Shown here piece by piece: positions 50,980 to 60,203 of a stretch of 64,000 nt of DNA. Each line of letters begins with the position of its first letter. Within the stretch, counting starts at the first letter, position 1. Position numbers and translations under genes: made by a program. A model generated the notes under the pieces. It saw only the letters and a list, made by a program, of their open reading frames with translations, had not been told where the DNA came from and ran no database searches. Origin of the DNA: CBFFRJ01 sp051486985 (GTDB taxonomy: Bacteria > Pseudomonadota > Gammaproteobacteria > Enterobacterales > Enterobacteriaceae); NCBI RefSeq assembly GCF_051486985.1, contig NZ_JAHVDV010000025.1, forward strand, positions 1-64,000, read 5' to 3'.

Positions 50980-53232
50980 TTAGAAGCGGAAGGTTGCTGT
51001 CGCCACCACCTGACGCTCAGCGCCCCAGAAGCAGCCGTACGAGTTAAAGCAGCTGGCAACGTATTCACGATCGAACAGGTTATTCACGTGTACCGCCACG
51101 TTAGAGCCCGCCAGACCCACACGTGCCAGGTCATAACGTACCAGCGCATCAACGAGGGTATAGCTACCCACCCTGAAGCTGTTCGCCGGGTCACCCTGGC
51201 TGGAACCGGTGAAGCGCGCGCCTGTGCCCAGCGTCAGGCCAGACAGTGCGCCATCATAGAAGGTGTAATCGCCCCATGCAGAAGCCATATGTTTAGGCAC
51301 CTGGGCGGGCGTATTGCCTTTGTAGCTGGTGTCGGTGGTGTACTCAGCCTCGGTGTAGGTGTAAGAACCCACCACGTTGATGCTGGCAGAAAGGGCGGCT
51401 TTCGCTTCAATCTCTGCACCACGCGCACGGATTTCCCCGCCTTCAACAGACCAGGAAGAGCCTGCCGGGTCGGCCATCAGGTTGTTGGTTTTGGTCAGCT
51501 GGTATAAGGCACCGGTCAGCACAATCGGCCGATCTTTTGGTACGTACTTCACGCCCGCTTCATACTGCTTGCCTTTAGAGGGGGCAAAAATCGCGCCATC
51601 AGCACCGGTGGTCGATGCCGGCTCGAAAGATTCGCTGTAGCTGAAGTACGGCGTGACGCCGTTATCAAACAGGTAGTTTACACCGCCGCGCCAGGTGAAC
51701 TGATTATCATCACGTGATGGATGCGTACCGTAGTCACGGTTCAGGGAATCCTGTTTCGCCCAGTCGTAGCGGCCACCCAGCGTGACCAGTACCTTATCCC
51801 ACTGCGCCTGATCCTGCGCATACACACCGGTCTGTTGCTGTTTCAGCAGGATACGGTAAGGACCAGACGGGCCATCGTGCGCAGCAAAGTCATAATCGCT
51901 GCGATCAAGATTGTAGATATCTGAAGGGGCAACAGAACCTGCATAGCCAAAGTACGAGTCGATATCATTACGCATGCGCATAAAGTCAACGCCGGTCAAC
52001 AGCGTATGATCGATGGCACCGGTCGCAAATTTACTCTGCAATTGGGTATCGACAGTAAAGGTCTGCAATTTTTCGCGGTCAATCACGTACTGGCGGGTCA
52101 GCGTATGATCCCATTCAGAGGAGGCGATGCCTGCACAAGGGCTTGTGGACGGATTACTGGAGTAGAGCTTATCGGAACACATCCCGTAGCCGTAGACGCT
52201 GTTCTGCGCCACTTTGTTCTCTGCAAAGCGCAGGTTCTGACGCATGGTGAAGGTGTCATCAAAGCCGTGTTCGAAGCTGTAGCCCACCATTTTCTCATTA
52301 CGAGAGTAGGTGTTGTTTTCAGCACCTTCGTTAAAGTCGCGGGATAAACGCTTACCGTTCGGCAGCGGTTGAACCGTCCCTTCTTTTGGCAGCCAGCCGT
52401 AATAACCGGTATCCGGCTCGTTCTGGAAATAAGAGAGGAAGGTGAAATTGGTTTTGTCATCAGGACGCCAGCTAAACGATGGCGCGATAGTATAACGCTG
52501 CTCTTTTGCCCCTTCCTGCTGGGCAGTGGCGGAGCGTGCCAGCCCGGTTAAACGATAGGAGTAAACACCGTCGTCATCCAGCGCATCGCTGAAATCAAAG
52601 CCGGTCTGGTAGAGATTATCGGTGCCCATTTTGAACTGCACTTCGTACAGCGGCGTCGTGGTGGGACGCTTGCTCACCATGTTCAGCAACCCACCGGGGC
52701 TGCTCTTGCCGTACAGCACGGAAGAGGGGCCACGCAGGACCTCAGCACGTTCGAGCATGTAAGGATCAATCACCGCGTCGTTATAGAAGTTGCCCTGCAT
52801 CTTCATACCGTCGAGGTAGTTGTTCTGGCTCTGTCCATCAGCGGCAAAACCACGAATGATCAGGTAATCATAGGTGTTAGACGCGCCGCGCGTCCCCACG
52901 GCCACACCCGGCGTATAGCTTAATGCCTCTTTAACCGATTTTGGCTGGTGTAGCGCCATCTCTTCGCTGGTTACCACTGAGACAGACTGCGGTGCCTTCT
53001 CAATAGAGGTATCCGTTTTAGTCGCCGTTGCGGATTGGCGTGCGGCAATCGTCGCAGCCGGTCCCCACGCGCTCTCTTGTGGCGCGGCGGCGGCACTTAC
53101 GTTGATGGTATCTTCTTTTTGGGTTGTAGCAGCCTGTGCATAAACAGACATGCCGCTAACCGCTGTGGCTACAACTACTGCGATTTTACGCAGTGAACTG
53201 TTGACTGGCTGAGCAGTTTTTAGACGCGCCAT
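50980..53232 (-). CDS. fhuA: Outer-membrane ferrichrome receptor FhuA
   Basis: TonB-dependent receptor for ferrichrome and albomycin, and in E. coli a receptor for phages T1, T5 and phi80 and colicin M. Signal peptide cleaved after YAQA (34). The TonB box (EDTINVSA) is near mature residue 8, a plug domain lies at about 40-190, and a 22-stranded barrel ends in Phe. The ATG ending at 53232 gives 750 aa against 747. The extracellular loop around mature 315-345 differs from E. coli and keeps two cysteines. A Fur-type array lies 27 bp upstream. Confidence 0.97.
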   Translation of the reverse strand: MARLKTAQPVNSSLRKIAVVVATAVSGMSVYAQAATTQKEDTINVSAAAAPQESAWGPAATIAARQSATATKTDTSIEKAPQSVSVVTSEEMALHQPKSVKEALSYTPGVAVGTRGASNTYDYLIIRGFAADGQSQNNYLDGMKMQGNFYNDAVIDPYMLERAEVLRGPSSVLYGKSSPGGLLNMVSKRPTTTPLYEVQFKMGTDNLYQTGFDFSDALDDDGVYSYRLTGLARSATAQQEGAKEQRYTIAPSFSWRPDDKTNFTFLSYFQNEPDTGYYGWLPKEGTVQPLPNGKRLSRDFNEGAENNTYSRNEKMVGYSFEHGFDDTFTMRQNLRFAENKVAQNSVYGYGMCSDKLYSSNPSTSPCAGIASSEWDHTLTRQYVIDREKLQTFTVDTQLQSKFATGAIDHTLLTGVDFMRMRNDIDSYFGYAGSVAPSDIYNLDRSDYDFAAHDGPSGPYRILLKQQQTGVYAQDQAQWDKVLVTLGGRYDWAKQDSLNRDYGTHPSRDDNQFTWRGGVNYLFDNGVTPYFSYSESFEPASTTGADGAIFAPSKGKQYEAGVKYVPKDRPIVLTGALYQLTKTNNLMADPAGSSWSVEGGEIRARGAEIEAKAALSASINVVGSYTYTEAEYTTDTSYKGNTPAQVPKHMASAWGDYTFYDGALSGLTLGTGARFTGSSQGDPANSFRVGSYTLVDALVRYDLARVGLAGSNVAVHVNNLFDREYVASCFNSYGCFWGAERQVVATATFRF

Positions 53233-53258
53233 TATTTTTTCTCTGACGATGAGTGAAT

Positions 53259-53288
53259 GATAACGTAAACGATAATTATTATTATGAC
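53259..53288. promoter_or_regulatory. Fur-box array upstream of fhuA
   Basis: Successive hexamers GATAAC, GTAAAC, GATAAT, TATTAT and TATGAC resemble the Fur repeat unit GATAAT. The 19-mer from 53271 matches 13 of 19 positions of the consensus. Iron-loaded Fur binding here would repress fhuACDB. Confidence 0.72.
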
Positions 53289-53452
53289 GGCAGCATAATA
53301 TGCGAAGGATTGTCAGCATAGCAAGCGATATGCGGCCCTGACCGACAGAGGGGATGAAGAAATAACCAGATGAAATGTGGGGCGTTAATAAAGAAGGATC
53401 GGGTGGTTACATCGAGGTAACAGAGCGGTTTATCGGGTCGGGTTTATCGCCC

Positions 53453-53480
53453 AAAAAACCCCCAGCCTGACGGCTGAGGG
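53453..53480 (-). terminator. Terminator after mrcB
   Basis: On the minus strand CCCTCAGCC pairs with GGCTGGGGG (arms 53472-53480 and 53459-53467) over a 4-base loop, followed by T6. It lies about 9 bp past the mrcB stop. Confidence 0.92.
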
Positions 53481-53488
53481 TCATAAGG

Positions 53489-56029
53489 TTAGTTACTGCC
53501 GAACATATCCTTAATCCAGCCCGCAACACCATCGCTCTTCTCTTCCTGCTGTGGCGGTTGCTGCTGCTGTTGCTGTTGCTGCGGCGCAGACTGATTAAAC
53601 GGATTGCCCTGCTGTTGCTGCTGCTGTTGTTGCTGCATGAGCATTTGACTTTGCTGACACAGCGCATCCGGATTGGTCGTCCACACCGGCAGCGAGCGGA
53701 CGCCACCGCCTCCACAGATGAAGTTACCCATCTCATCCACGCTCAGGGTGGTGATATCTTCGGGCGGCGTCAGATCCAGAGGAATAGGCAACTGATTTGC
53801 CAGATAGCGCTGGTAAATGGCCATTGCCCCGCTTGCCCCGTAGAGTTTGGTCGGCTGGTTGTTATCCCGCCCAACCCAGGTAATGGTCACTTCACGCCCG
53901 TCAATACCGGCAAACCAGGTATCCACATTGTTGTTGGTGGTGCCGGTTTTACCCGCCAGATGCAGATTTGGGTATTTCGCTCCTAACTGACGGCCTGTAC
54001 CACGCTGTATTACCTGCTGCATGGTCCATAGCGTCATATAGGCGGCCTGGGCCGGCACTGCCCGCTCAGACTGCGGGAAGCTCTGATAGAGCACCGTCCC
54101 ATCTTCTGCAATCACAGAGCGCAGCGCAGATAAGGTGGCACGGTTACCGCCGCTGGCGATGGTCTGGAATGCCTGCGCCACTTCAATCGGGGTCAGGTTA
54201 AGCGCACCAAGTAGCATTGACGGGTTCGCCGTTAACTGATCTTTTGGCGCGCCCAGCTTCAGCCAGGTATCGGTCACCGCAGGCAGACCCAGTGCCATAC
54301 CCAGGTTAACGGTTGGCACGTTCATCGAACGGGTAAGCGCATCGACCAGCATCACCTGGCCGCTAAACCGATGATCATCGTTCTGGGGTGCCCACACCTG
54401 ACCATTAGAAAGGCGCAGCGAGATAGGGGCATCAGCAATCGAGGTGTTCAGACGGTACTTATCCGGCTGGCTCAGCGCCGTCAGGTAGGTTGCTGGCTTC
54501 GCCAGAGAACCAATGGAGCGGCGCGCCTGCATCGCACGGTTATAACCCGCAAACTGCGGCGTTGATCCACCGACCATCGCACGGACCTCACCGCTAAAGC
54601 GGTCTACCACGACCATTGCGGTTTCAAGATCGTCCAGTTTGCGCTGTTTAATCAGCGCCGGAATCCCCTCCACCGCCGCTTTTTCAGCTGCATCCTGAGC
54701 CAGGGAGTCAAAGGTGGTGAAGATCTTCACGCCTGAGAGATCCTTCACTTTGTCACCAAGCTTCGCCTGCAACTCCTGACGCACCATCTGCATAAAAGCA
54801 GGCTGTGGGGAGATAACGCCACCGCGCGGCTGAACGCCAAGCGGACGGGCACTGAGCATATCGTACAGCTCCTGATCGATCACCTTCTGCTCTTGCATCA
54901 GGCGCAGTACCAGGTTACGACGTTCGAGGGCCAGTTTCGGGTTACGCCACGGGTTGTAAATAGACGCACCCTTCACCATCCCCACCAGCATCGCCTGCTG
55001 ATCAAGGCTCAGTTCTTCCACCGGGCGACCAAAGTAGTACAGGCTCGCCAGCGGGAAACCACGGATCTCGTTGTCACCGCTCTGCCCGAGATACACTTCG
55101 TTCATATACAGTTCAAGAATACGATCCTTGCTGTATCGGGCATCCATAATGAGCGCCATCAAGGCTTCATTGGCCTTACGCCAGTATGAGCGCTCGCTGC
55201 TCAGGAAGAGGTTTTTCACTAACTGTTGCGTCAGCGTACTTGCCCCCTGCACGGTACGGCCGGCAGTCAGGTTCGCCAGTACCGCACGGCCAATAGAGTA
55301 GAAGCTGATGCCATCGTGTTCATAGAAGTGACGGTCTTCGGTCGCCAGTAACGTATCCACCAGCAGATCCGGGAAACCACTACGCGGCACAAACAGACGC
55401 TGCTCACCGTTAGGTGAAGAGAGCATCGTAATGAGGCGGGGATCGAGACGGAAGAAACCGAACTGACGGTTGCTGTCCATGTTCTCGATAGTATCCAGCC
55501 GGTTGCCGTCAAAGGTCAGACGTGCGCGGACCTGCCCTTCTTTACTGTCCGGGAAATCGAACGGGCGACGGATCATCTCAATGCTTTTGGCCTGCACGGT
55601 AAATTCGCCAGGCCGCGTCATTTTGGTTACCTGGCGGTACTGCGTCGACTCAAGCAGTTTTACCATCTCATTTTTGCTGACGGGCATATCAGGTTCGAGG
55701 TTGACCATACGGCCATACACTGCTGCCGGAAGCTGCCAGACTTTGCCATCAATACGGGCACGGATCTTCTGGTCGAGATACACCCCATAGATGGCTAACA
55801 GGACCGCGCCGATAAGACAAATTTTAAACAGCAGCCATAACCAGCGGCGTTTCTTCCGCGGCTTGCCGCCCCGGCCCTTTCCTTTGCGTGGGGCTGACAC
55901 CTCTTCGCTATCCTCATCGTCGTAGTCGTCGTATTCCTCTTCTCTGGCGCGACGACGACTGATTTTCTCTTTTGCCGGACGTGTGTTTCTGCTCTTACGT
56001 CCAATTGGCTCGCGGTCATTCCCCGCCAT
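53489..56029 (-). CDS. mrcB: Penicillin-binding protein 1B MrcB
   Basis: Bifunctional peptidoglycan glycosyltransferase/transpeptidase anchored in the inner membrane, activated by LpoB. Order: basic/acidic cytoplasmic tail (1-63), one membrane segment (about 64-84), UB2H domain, GT51 domain with Glu233 (ATEDRHFYEHDG), and transpeptidase domain with Ser510 (SIGSLAKP). The C-terminal tail has two polyglutamine runs (Q9 and Q8), longer than in E. coli. GGAG lies before the ATG ending at 56029; 846 aa against 844. The Met46 used for the short E. coli form is Ala here; codon 44 is a GTG. Confidence 0.97.
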   Translation of the reverse strand: MAGNDREPIGRKSRNTRPAKEKISRRRAREEEYDDYDDEDSEEVSAPRKGKGRGGKPRKKRRWLWLLFKICLIGAVLLAIYGVYLDQKIRARIDGKVWQLPAAVYGRMVNLEPDMPVSKNEMVKLLESTQYRQVTKMTRPGEFTVQAKSIEMIRRPFDFPDSKEGQVRARLTFDGNRLDTIENMDSNRQFGFFRLDPRLITMLSSPNGEQRLFVPRSGFPDLLVDTLLATEDRHFYEHDGISFYSIGRAVLANLTAGRTVQGASTLTQQLVKNLFLSSERSYWRKANEALMALIMDARYSKDRILELYMNEVYLGQSGDNEIRGFPLASLYYFGRPVEELSLDQQAMLVGMVKGASIYNPWRNPKLALERRNLVLRLMQEQKVIDQELYDMLSARPLGVQPRGGVISPQPAFMQMVRQELQAKLGDKVKDLSGVKIFTTFDSLAQDAAEKAAVEGIPALIKQRKLDDLETAMVVVDRFSGEVRAMVGGSTPQFAGYNRAMQARRSIGSLAKPATYLTALSQPDKYRLNTSIADAPISLRLSNGQVWAPQNDDHRFSGQVMLVDALTRSMNVPTVNLGMALGLPAVTDTWLKLGAPKDQLTANPSMLLGALNLTPIEVAQAFQTIASGGNRATLSALRSVIAEDGTVLYQSFPQSERAVPAQAAYMTLWTMQQVIQRGTGRQLGAKYPNLHLAGKTGTTNNNVDTWFAGIDGREVTITWVGRDNNQPTKLYGASGAMAIYQRYLANQLPIPLDLTPPEDITTLSVDEMGNFICGGGGVRSLPVWTTNPDALCQQSQMLMQQQQQQQQQGNPFNQSAPQQQQQQQQPPQQEEKSDGVAGWIKDMFGSN

Positions 56030-56154
56030 GCTCTCTCTCTCCGCAACATTCAGGCGCAAAGGCCCGATTCTCAGTTCTTGCTCCAGGTGGAGGAAGAAGA
56101 TATCTCTCAAAACAAACAGCAGATTTCCTCCAGGAGAAAATCTTTTAAGCTTTT

Positions 56155-56195
56155 CCCCCTCTCCTCGCAGGAGAGGGTTGGGGCGCGGGCATCAG
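56155..56195. repeat. CCCTCTCC-type REP-like element between hrpB and mrcB
   Basis: CCCCCTCTCCTCGCAGGAGA then GGGTTGGGGCGCGGGCATCAG forms a CCCTCTCC/GGAGAGGG stem with a four-base loop and a G-rich tail. It lies between the hrpB stop and the mrcB start on the minus strand. Confidence 0.75.
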
Positions 56196-56211
56196 ACCGC
56201 ACCTCCGTACA

Positions 56212-58641
56212 TCAGGAATACTTTTTTGTACGCCGGGTCGGCGCCGTATTCGCAGGATCGTCAGGCCAGACGTGCTTCGGATAGCGCCCCTTCATCTCCT
56301 TTTGCACCTCGCGATACGCCCCCTGCCAGAATGCCGCCAGGTCGCGGGTAATTTGCAGCGGCCGCTGGGCTGGCGACAACAGCTCAAGCACCAGCGCGAT
56401 TCGCCCTCCCGCAAGTGAAGGCGTTGTGGCCTCGCCAAACATCTCCTGCATACGTACCGCCAGTGCCGGAGGATTATCCTCATGATATCGAATAGCAATC
56501 CGGCTTCCTGTCGGCACAGTGTAATGCGCTGGCAACGAACTCTCCAGCTGTTGCCGTAAAGGCCAGGGCAGCCAGGCGAGTAACGCGCCATGAAGGTCCA
56601 GCGCCTTAAGGGCACGCAGTGAATGCACGCCATCCATATGCGGCAGCAACCAGCTCTCAAGGTTAGCCAGTAATGAGGCATCATCGACCGCTGGCCACGC
56701 AACTTCAGGCAGCCATTTTGCTGCGCAATGTAACCGCAGCCGCAGTTGAGTTGCTTCTGGTGTCCAGTTAAGGACATCCAGCCCCTTCTCACGAATGCCG
56801 TTAAGCATTGCCTGGTGCAGCACCTTTTCTGACGGTTTCGAGAGCGGTTGCACCTTGACCGTAAGCTGACCAATCTGGCTACGGCGCAAGGCTTTTAATG
56901 TTCCCTGCGCATCATCCCACTCCACCGTATCGGCGTGCTGCAAAATGGCCGGACACGCGGCGACCAGCGCATCAATATCCAGCGGCAACGCCAGCAATAT
57001 ACGGGCATCGGGGGAGTGACTTCCCTGCAAAAGCAGTGGTGCCAGCAGCCATTCATGGCGGTTAAGCGCATCATCAGCATCGAGCATAGCGCCCATGCCG
57101 TTTGCCAGCTGGTAGCGTCCGTCCAGCCCGCGTCGCCGCGCAATCCGGTCAGCAAACGCGCGCGCCAGTAAAGGGGCCAGTAGGCTACTGTCCGCCTCGC
57201 CATCGGTGGCCTTCAGGCGGCGGGTCAACTGACGGGCACGCTGCTGCCACTGCGGTTGATGCCGGGCAAATGCCGCACTCAAATCCCTGTTTGCGCTGCG
57301 TGGAGGTTCTTCAAGGATGGCCGTCACCTTCGCCGCCGTGGCTATTTCATCGGCATTCTGAGCACTGGCCAGCATAGCGGCAAGCCGCGGATCGTTACCT
57401 GTCGCCGCCATTTTCTGCCCGAAGACAGATAAACGTTCACCGTCCAGCGCTCCCAGTTGCGTGAGCAACTTACGCGCGGCGGCAAGATGATGAGCAGGGG
57501 GCAAATCCAGCCAGCGCAGCTGGCCAGGATCCTGGCATCCCCACTGTAACAACTCCATCAGCAGGCCCGATAAATCGCGTTGCAGGATCTCTGCATCCGC
57601 CTGTGCCGCTGCCCGTTCTGCCTGCTCTTTACTGATAAGGTGTAAACAGATCCCCGGTTGTAGACGCCCGGCGCGTCCTGCGCGCTGCGTCATCGACGCC
57701 TGGCTCACGCGCTGGGTCACCAGTCTGGTCAGTCCCGTCCGGGGATCAAAACAGGCTACCCTTTCCTGAGCCGAATCCACCACCAGGCAGATCCCTTCAA
57801 TGGTCAGGCTGGTTTCCGCAATATTGGTCGCCAGTACCACTTTGCGCAGCCCGGCCGGAGCAGGCAAAATCGCTTTACGCTGTTCATTTAGCGGCAATGC
57901 GCCATACAGCGGGCAGAGCAGAACGTCGCTCCCTACTCTGCCGGAGAGCTGCTCCTGAACGCGCTCTATTTCACTCACCCCCGGTAGAAAGAGCAGTAGC
58001 GAGCCCGTCTGTGTACGCAGCAGATCCGCGACCGCGGATGCGACAGCATCGTCAAAACGCTGATGCGTATTCAGCGCCTGGTAACGACGTTCCACCGGGT
58101 ACAGGCGACCTTCAGAGACAATGAGTGGCGCCTCGGGCAGCAGTGTTTTTAACCGGTTGTTATCAAGGGTGGCCGACATTACCAGCAATTTAAGGTCATC
58201 GCGCAGACCCTGCTGGACGTCCAACAGAAGCGCCAGCGCCAGATCGGCCTGCAGGCTACGTTCATGAAATTCATCCAGGATCACCATATCAACACCGCTG
58301 AGCTCAGGATCCTGTTGGATCATGCGCGTCAGGATCCCTTCGGTGACCACCTCCAGCCGGGTCTGCGGCCCGACACAGGTTTGTGACCGCATACGATAAC
58401 CGACCGTTTCACCTGGCTGCTCATTGAGCTGCTCGGCCAGCCGCTGCGCCACGTTGCGCGCCGCCAGTCTTCGCGGTTCGAGCAGCAGAATACGCCCGCT
58501 GTTTTTGCACTGCTGCAATAACTGAAGCGGCAACCAGGTCGATTTCCCTGCGCCTGTAGGGGCGATGAGTAACACCTGCGGCGCCTGGTGTAAGGCGGTT
58601 AACAGATCGGGCAGTACGGCGGCAACCGGCAAAGAGGACAC
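56212..58641 (-). CDS. hrpB: ATP-dependent RNA helicase HrpB
   Basis: DEAH-family (DExH) helicase of 809 aa, the same length as E. coli HrpB. Motif I is APTGAGKST (about 27-35), motif II ILDEFHERS (DEFH instead of DEAH, normal for HrpB), motif III SATLD and motif VI QRAGRAGR. A C-terminal HrpB-specific region of unknown role follows. Biological function is not clear, as E. coli mutants show little phenotype. It is divergent from thpR, with 141 bp between. Confidence 0.96.
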   Translation of the reverse strand: MSSLPVAAVLPDLLTALHQAPQVLLIAPTGAGKSTWLPLQLLQQCKNSGRILLLEPRRLAARNVAQRLAEQLNEQPGETVGYRMRSQTCVGPQTRLEVVTEGILTRMIQQDPELSGVDMVILDEFHERSLQADLALALLLDVQQGLRDDLKLLVMSATLDNNRLKTLLPEAPLIVSEGRLYPVERRYQALNTHQRFDDAVASAVADLLRTQTGSLLLFLPGVSEIERVQEQLSGRVGSDVLLCPLYGALPLNEQRKAILPAPAGLRKVVLATNIAETSLTIEGICLVVDSAQERVACFDPRTGLTRLVTQRVSQASMTQRAGRAGRLQPGICLHLISKEQAERAAAQADAEILQRDLSGLLMELLQWGCQDPGQLRWLDLPPAHHLAAARKLLTQLGALDGERLSVFGQKMAATGNDPRLAAMLASAQNADEIATAAKVTAILEEPPRSANRDLSAAFARHQPQWQQRARQLTRRLKATDGEADSSLLAPLLARAFADRIARRRGLDGRYQLANGMGAMLDADDALNRHEWLLAPLLLQGSHSPDARILLALPLDIDALVAACPAILQHADTVEWDDAQGTLKALRRSQIGQLTVKVQPLSKPSEKVLHQAMLNGIREKGLDVLNWTPEATQLRLRLHCAAKWLPEVAWPAVDDASLLANLESWLLPHMDGVHSLRALKALDLHGALLAWLPWPLRQQLESSLPAHYTVPTGSRIAIRYHEDNPPALAVRMQEMFGEATTPSLAGGRIALVLELLSPAQRPLQITRDLAAFWQGAYREVQKEMKGRYPKHVWPDDPANTAPTRRTKKYS

Positions 58642-58782
58642 GCAAGGCTCCAGTGAAATGACGTTGAACTATAGCAGAGGCCGGCAATTGTACATGAACT
58701 CGATGCGGTTGCAGTGCTCTGAAATTTGCGGGTTAGGGTCGGGGGCGGTAGCATCGCCGGAGATATTTACGGAGAGTCAGCT

Positions 58783-59313
58783 ATGCACGAATCGAAAAGG
58801 CTGTTTTTTGCCCTCGAACTGCCTGATGCAACGCGTCGGGACATCGTACGCTGGCGAGCAGAACATTTTGCCCAGGATGCGGGCCGACCAGTAGCCGCCG
58901 CGAATCTTCACCTGACGCTGGCCTTTCTGGGGGAAGTCAGTCACGAGAAACAACACGCGCTGGAAGCGATGGCCGGACGCATTACGCAACCTGGTTTTAC
59001 GCTGCGACTGGATGATGCCGGCCAGTGGTGGCGCTCTCGCGTGGCGTGGCTCGGGTGTCGTCAGCCTCCGCGCGGGTTGATTCAGTTAGCCGATATGCTG
59101 CGCGCGCAGGCCTCGCGCAGCGGCTGCTACCAAAGCCCAACGCCTTTCCACCCCCACATCACGCTGCTACGTGATACCCGCAATGCAATGGCGCTTCCTC
59201 CGCCGGGCTTCAACTGGTCTGTTCCGGTGAACGAGTTTGCGTTGTATGAATCGCAGTTTAGCGGTGGTCGCGTGCGTTACACCGTACTCAACCGCTGGAC
59301 GTTAAAAACATAA
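58783..59313 (+). CDS. thpR: RNA 2',3'-cyclic phosphodiesterase ThpR (LigT)
   Basis: 2H-phosphoesterase family protein. It hydrolyses 2',3'-cyclic phosphate RNA ends and can also join 2'-5' tRNA half-molecules in E. coli. The 176 aa protein has the two HxTx motifs: His43-Thr45 (HLTL) and His125-Thr127 (HITL). The ATG at 58783 is chosen since GGAG precedes it and the length equals E. coli; the open frame further upstream is not conserved. sfsA follows 12 bp later. Confidence 0.96.
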   Translation: MHESKRLFFALELPDATRRDIVRWRAEHFAQDAGRPVAAANLHLTLAFLGEVSHEKQHALEAMAGRITQPGFTLRLDDAGQWWRSRVAWLGCRQPPRGLIQLADMLRAQASRSGCYQSPTPFHPHITLLRDTRNAMALPPPGFNWSVPVNEFALYESQFSGGRVRYTVLNRWTLKT

Positions 59314-59325
59314 CAAGGACCGCTC

Positions 59326-60030
59326 ATGGAGTTTTCCCCTGCCCTGAAGCCCGCCACGCTAATTCAGCGCTATAAACGTTTTCTCGCCGATGTCATCACC
59401 CCGGATGGCGAAACGCTAACTATCCATTGCCCTAATACCGGGGCAATGACCGGCTGCGCAACGCCTGGGGATACGGTCTGGTATTCGACATCAGAAAATA
59501 CTAAACGCAAATATCCTTACACCTGGGAATTAACTCAAACGCTTAATGGTGCCTGTATTTGTGTTAATACGCTGAGGGCAAATAGCCTGACTAAAGAAGC
59601 GATTATGCAGGATCGTCTACCTGAACTGACCGGCTATAGCGTGCTAAAAAGCGAAGTAAAATATGGCTCTGAAGCCAGCAGAATTGATTTCCTGTTACAG
59701 GCAGAGGATCGCCGCAACTGCTATATTGAAGTGAAATCAGTGACGCTCGCCGAAGAAAGGAACGGTTTTTTCCCGGATGCGGTTACCTTACGCGGTCAAA
59801 AGCACCTGCGTGAGTTAATGGGCGTAGCGGCCAACGGCGAACGTGCCGTTATCCTCTTCGCCGTTCTGCATTCAGCCGTTGAACATTTCTCCCCCGCGCG
59901 CCATATTGATGAGCAATACGCACGATTATTAAATGACGCACACCGTCAGGGCGTAGAAATTCTGGCTTATAAAGCGGAACTTTCTGCTAAAAATATGACT
60001 CTGAGATTTCCGCTCCCCTTCGCGTTATGA
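59326..60030 (+). CDS. sfsA: Sugar fermentation stimulation protein SfsA
   Basis: Protein of 234 aa, same length as in E. coli, originally found as a stimulator of maltose genes and said to bind DNA. Later sequence analysis places a PD-(D/E)XK-like nuclease fold in the family; the activity is unproven. Conserved parts are CHCPNTGAM-type HCPNTGAMTGCATPGD near residue 35 and RIDF...YIEVKSVTLAE (about 125-150), with the EVK typical of nuclease-like folds. ACAAGGA lies before the ATG. It is probably co-transcribed with thpR. Confidence 0.95.
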   Translation: MEFSPALKPATLIQRYKRFLADVITPDGETLTIHCPNTGAMTGCATPGDTVWYSTSENTKRKYPYTWELTQTLNGACICVNTLRANSLTKEAIMQDRLPELTGYSVLKSEVKYGSEASRIDFLLQAEDRRNCYIEVKSVTLAEERNGFFPDAVTLRGQKHLRELMGVAANGERAVILFAVLHSAVEHFSPARHIDEQYARLLNDAHRQGVEILAYKAELSAKNMTLRFPLPFAL

Positions 60031-60115
60031 AGGAAAACAATGATTATTTAGTGTTCTGGTCGCGTGCGCAAATACGCTTTTCTTCACAGGCTTGTCAAGT
60101 GTTACGTTTAGATAT

Positions 60116-60144
60116 TTGCCATCCTGAAAAGCATCTGCTATTTA
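60116..60144 (+). promoter_or_regulatory. Candidate dksA promoter
   Basis: TTGCCA (60116-60121), 17 bp and TATTTA (60139-60144) in the 173 bp sfsA-dksA gap. The -10 is weak. No terminator is seen after sfsA, so readthrough from it is also possible. Confidence 0.4.
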
Positions 60145-60203
60145 TAGCGGCCTGATTTTCCCCCGAACACGGGGATCGATAGTGCGTGTTAAGGAGAAGC
60201 AAC

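Noticed and set aside
50171..50983. 270-codon open frame antisense to fhuC
   Set aside because: Complement of a conserved ABC ATPase gene; no independent support.
53558..53986. Leu-rich open frame on the plus strand (start of many leucines)
   Set aside because: It is the complement of the polyglutamine-coding repeat of mrcB, giving a false leucine-rich signal-peptide look.
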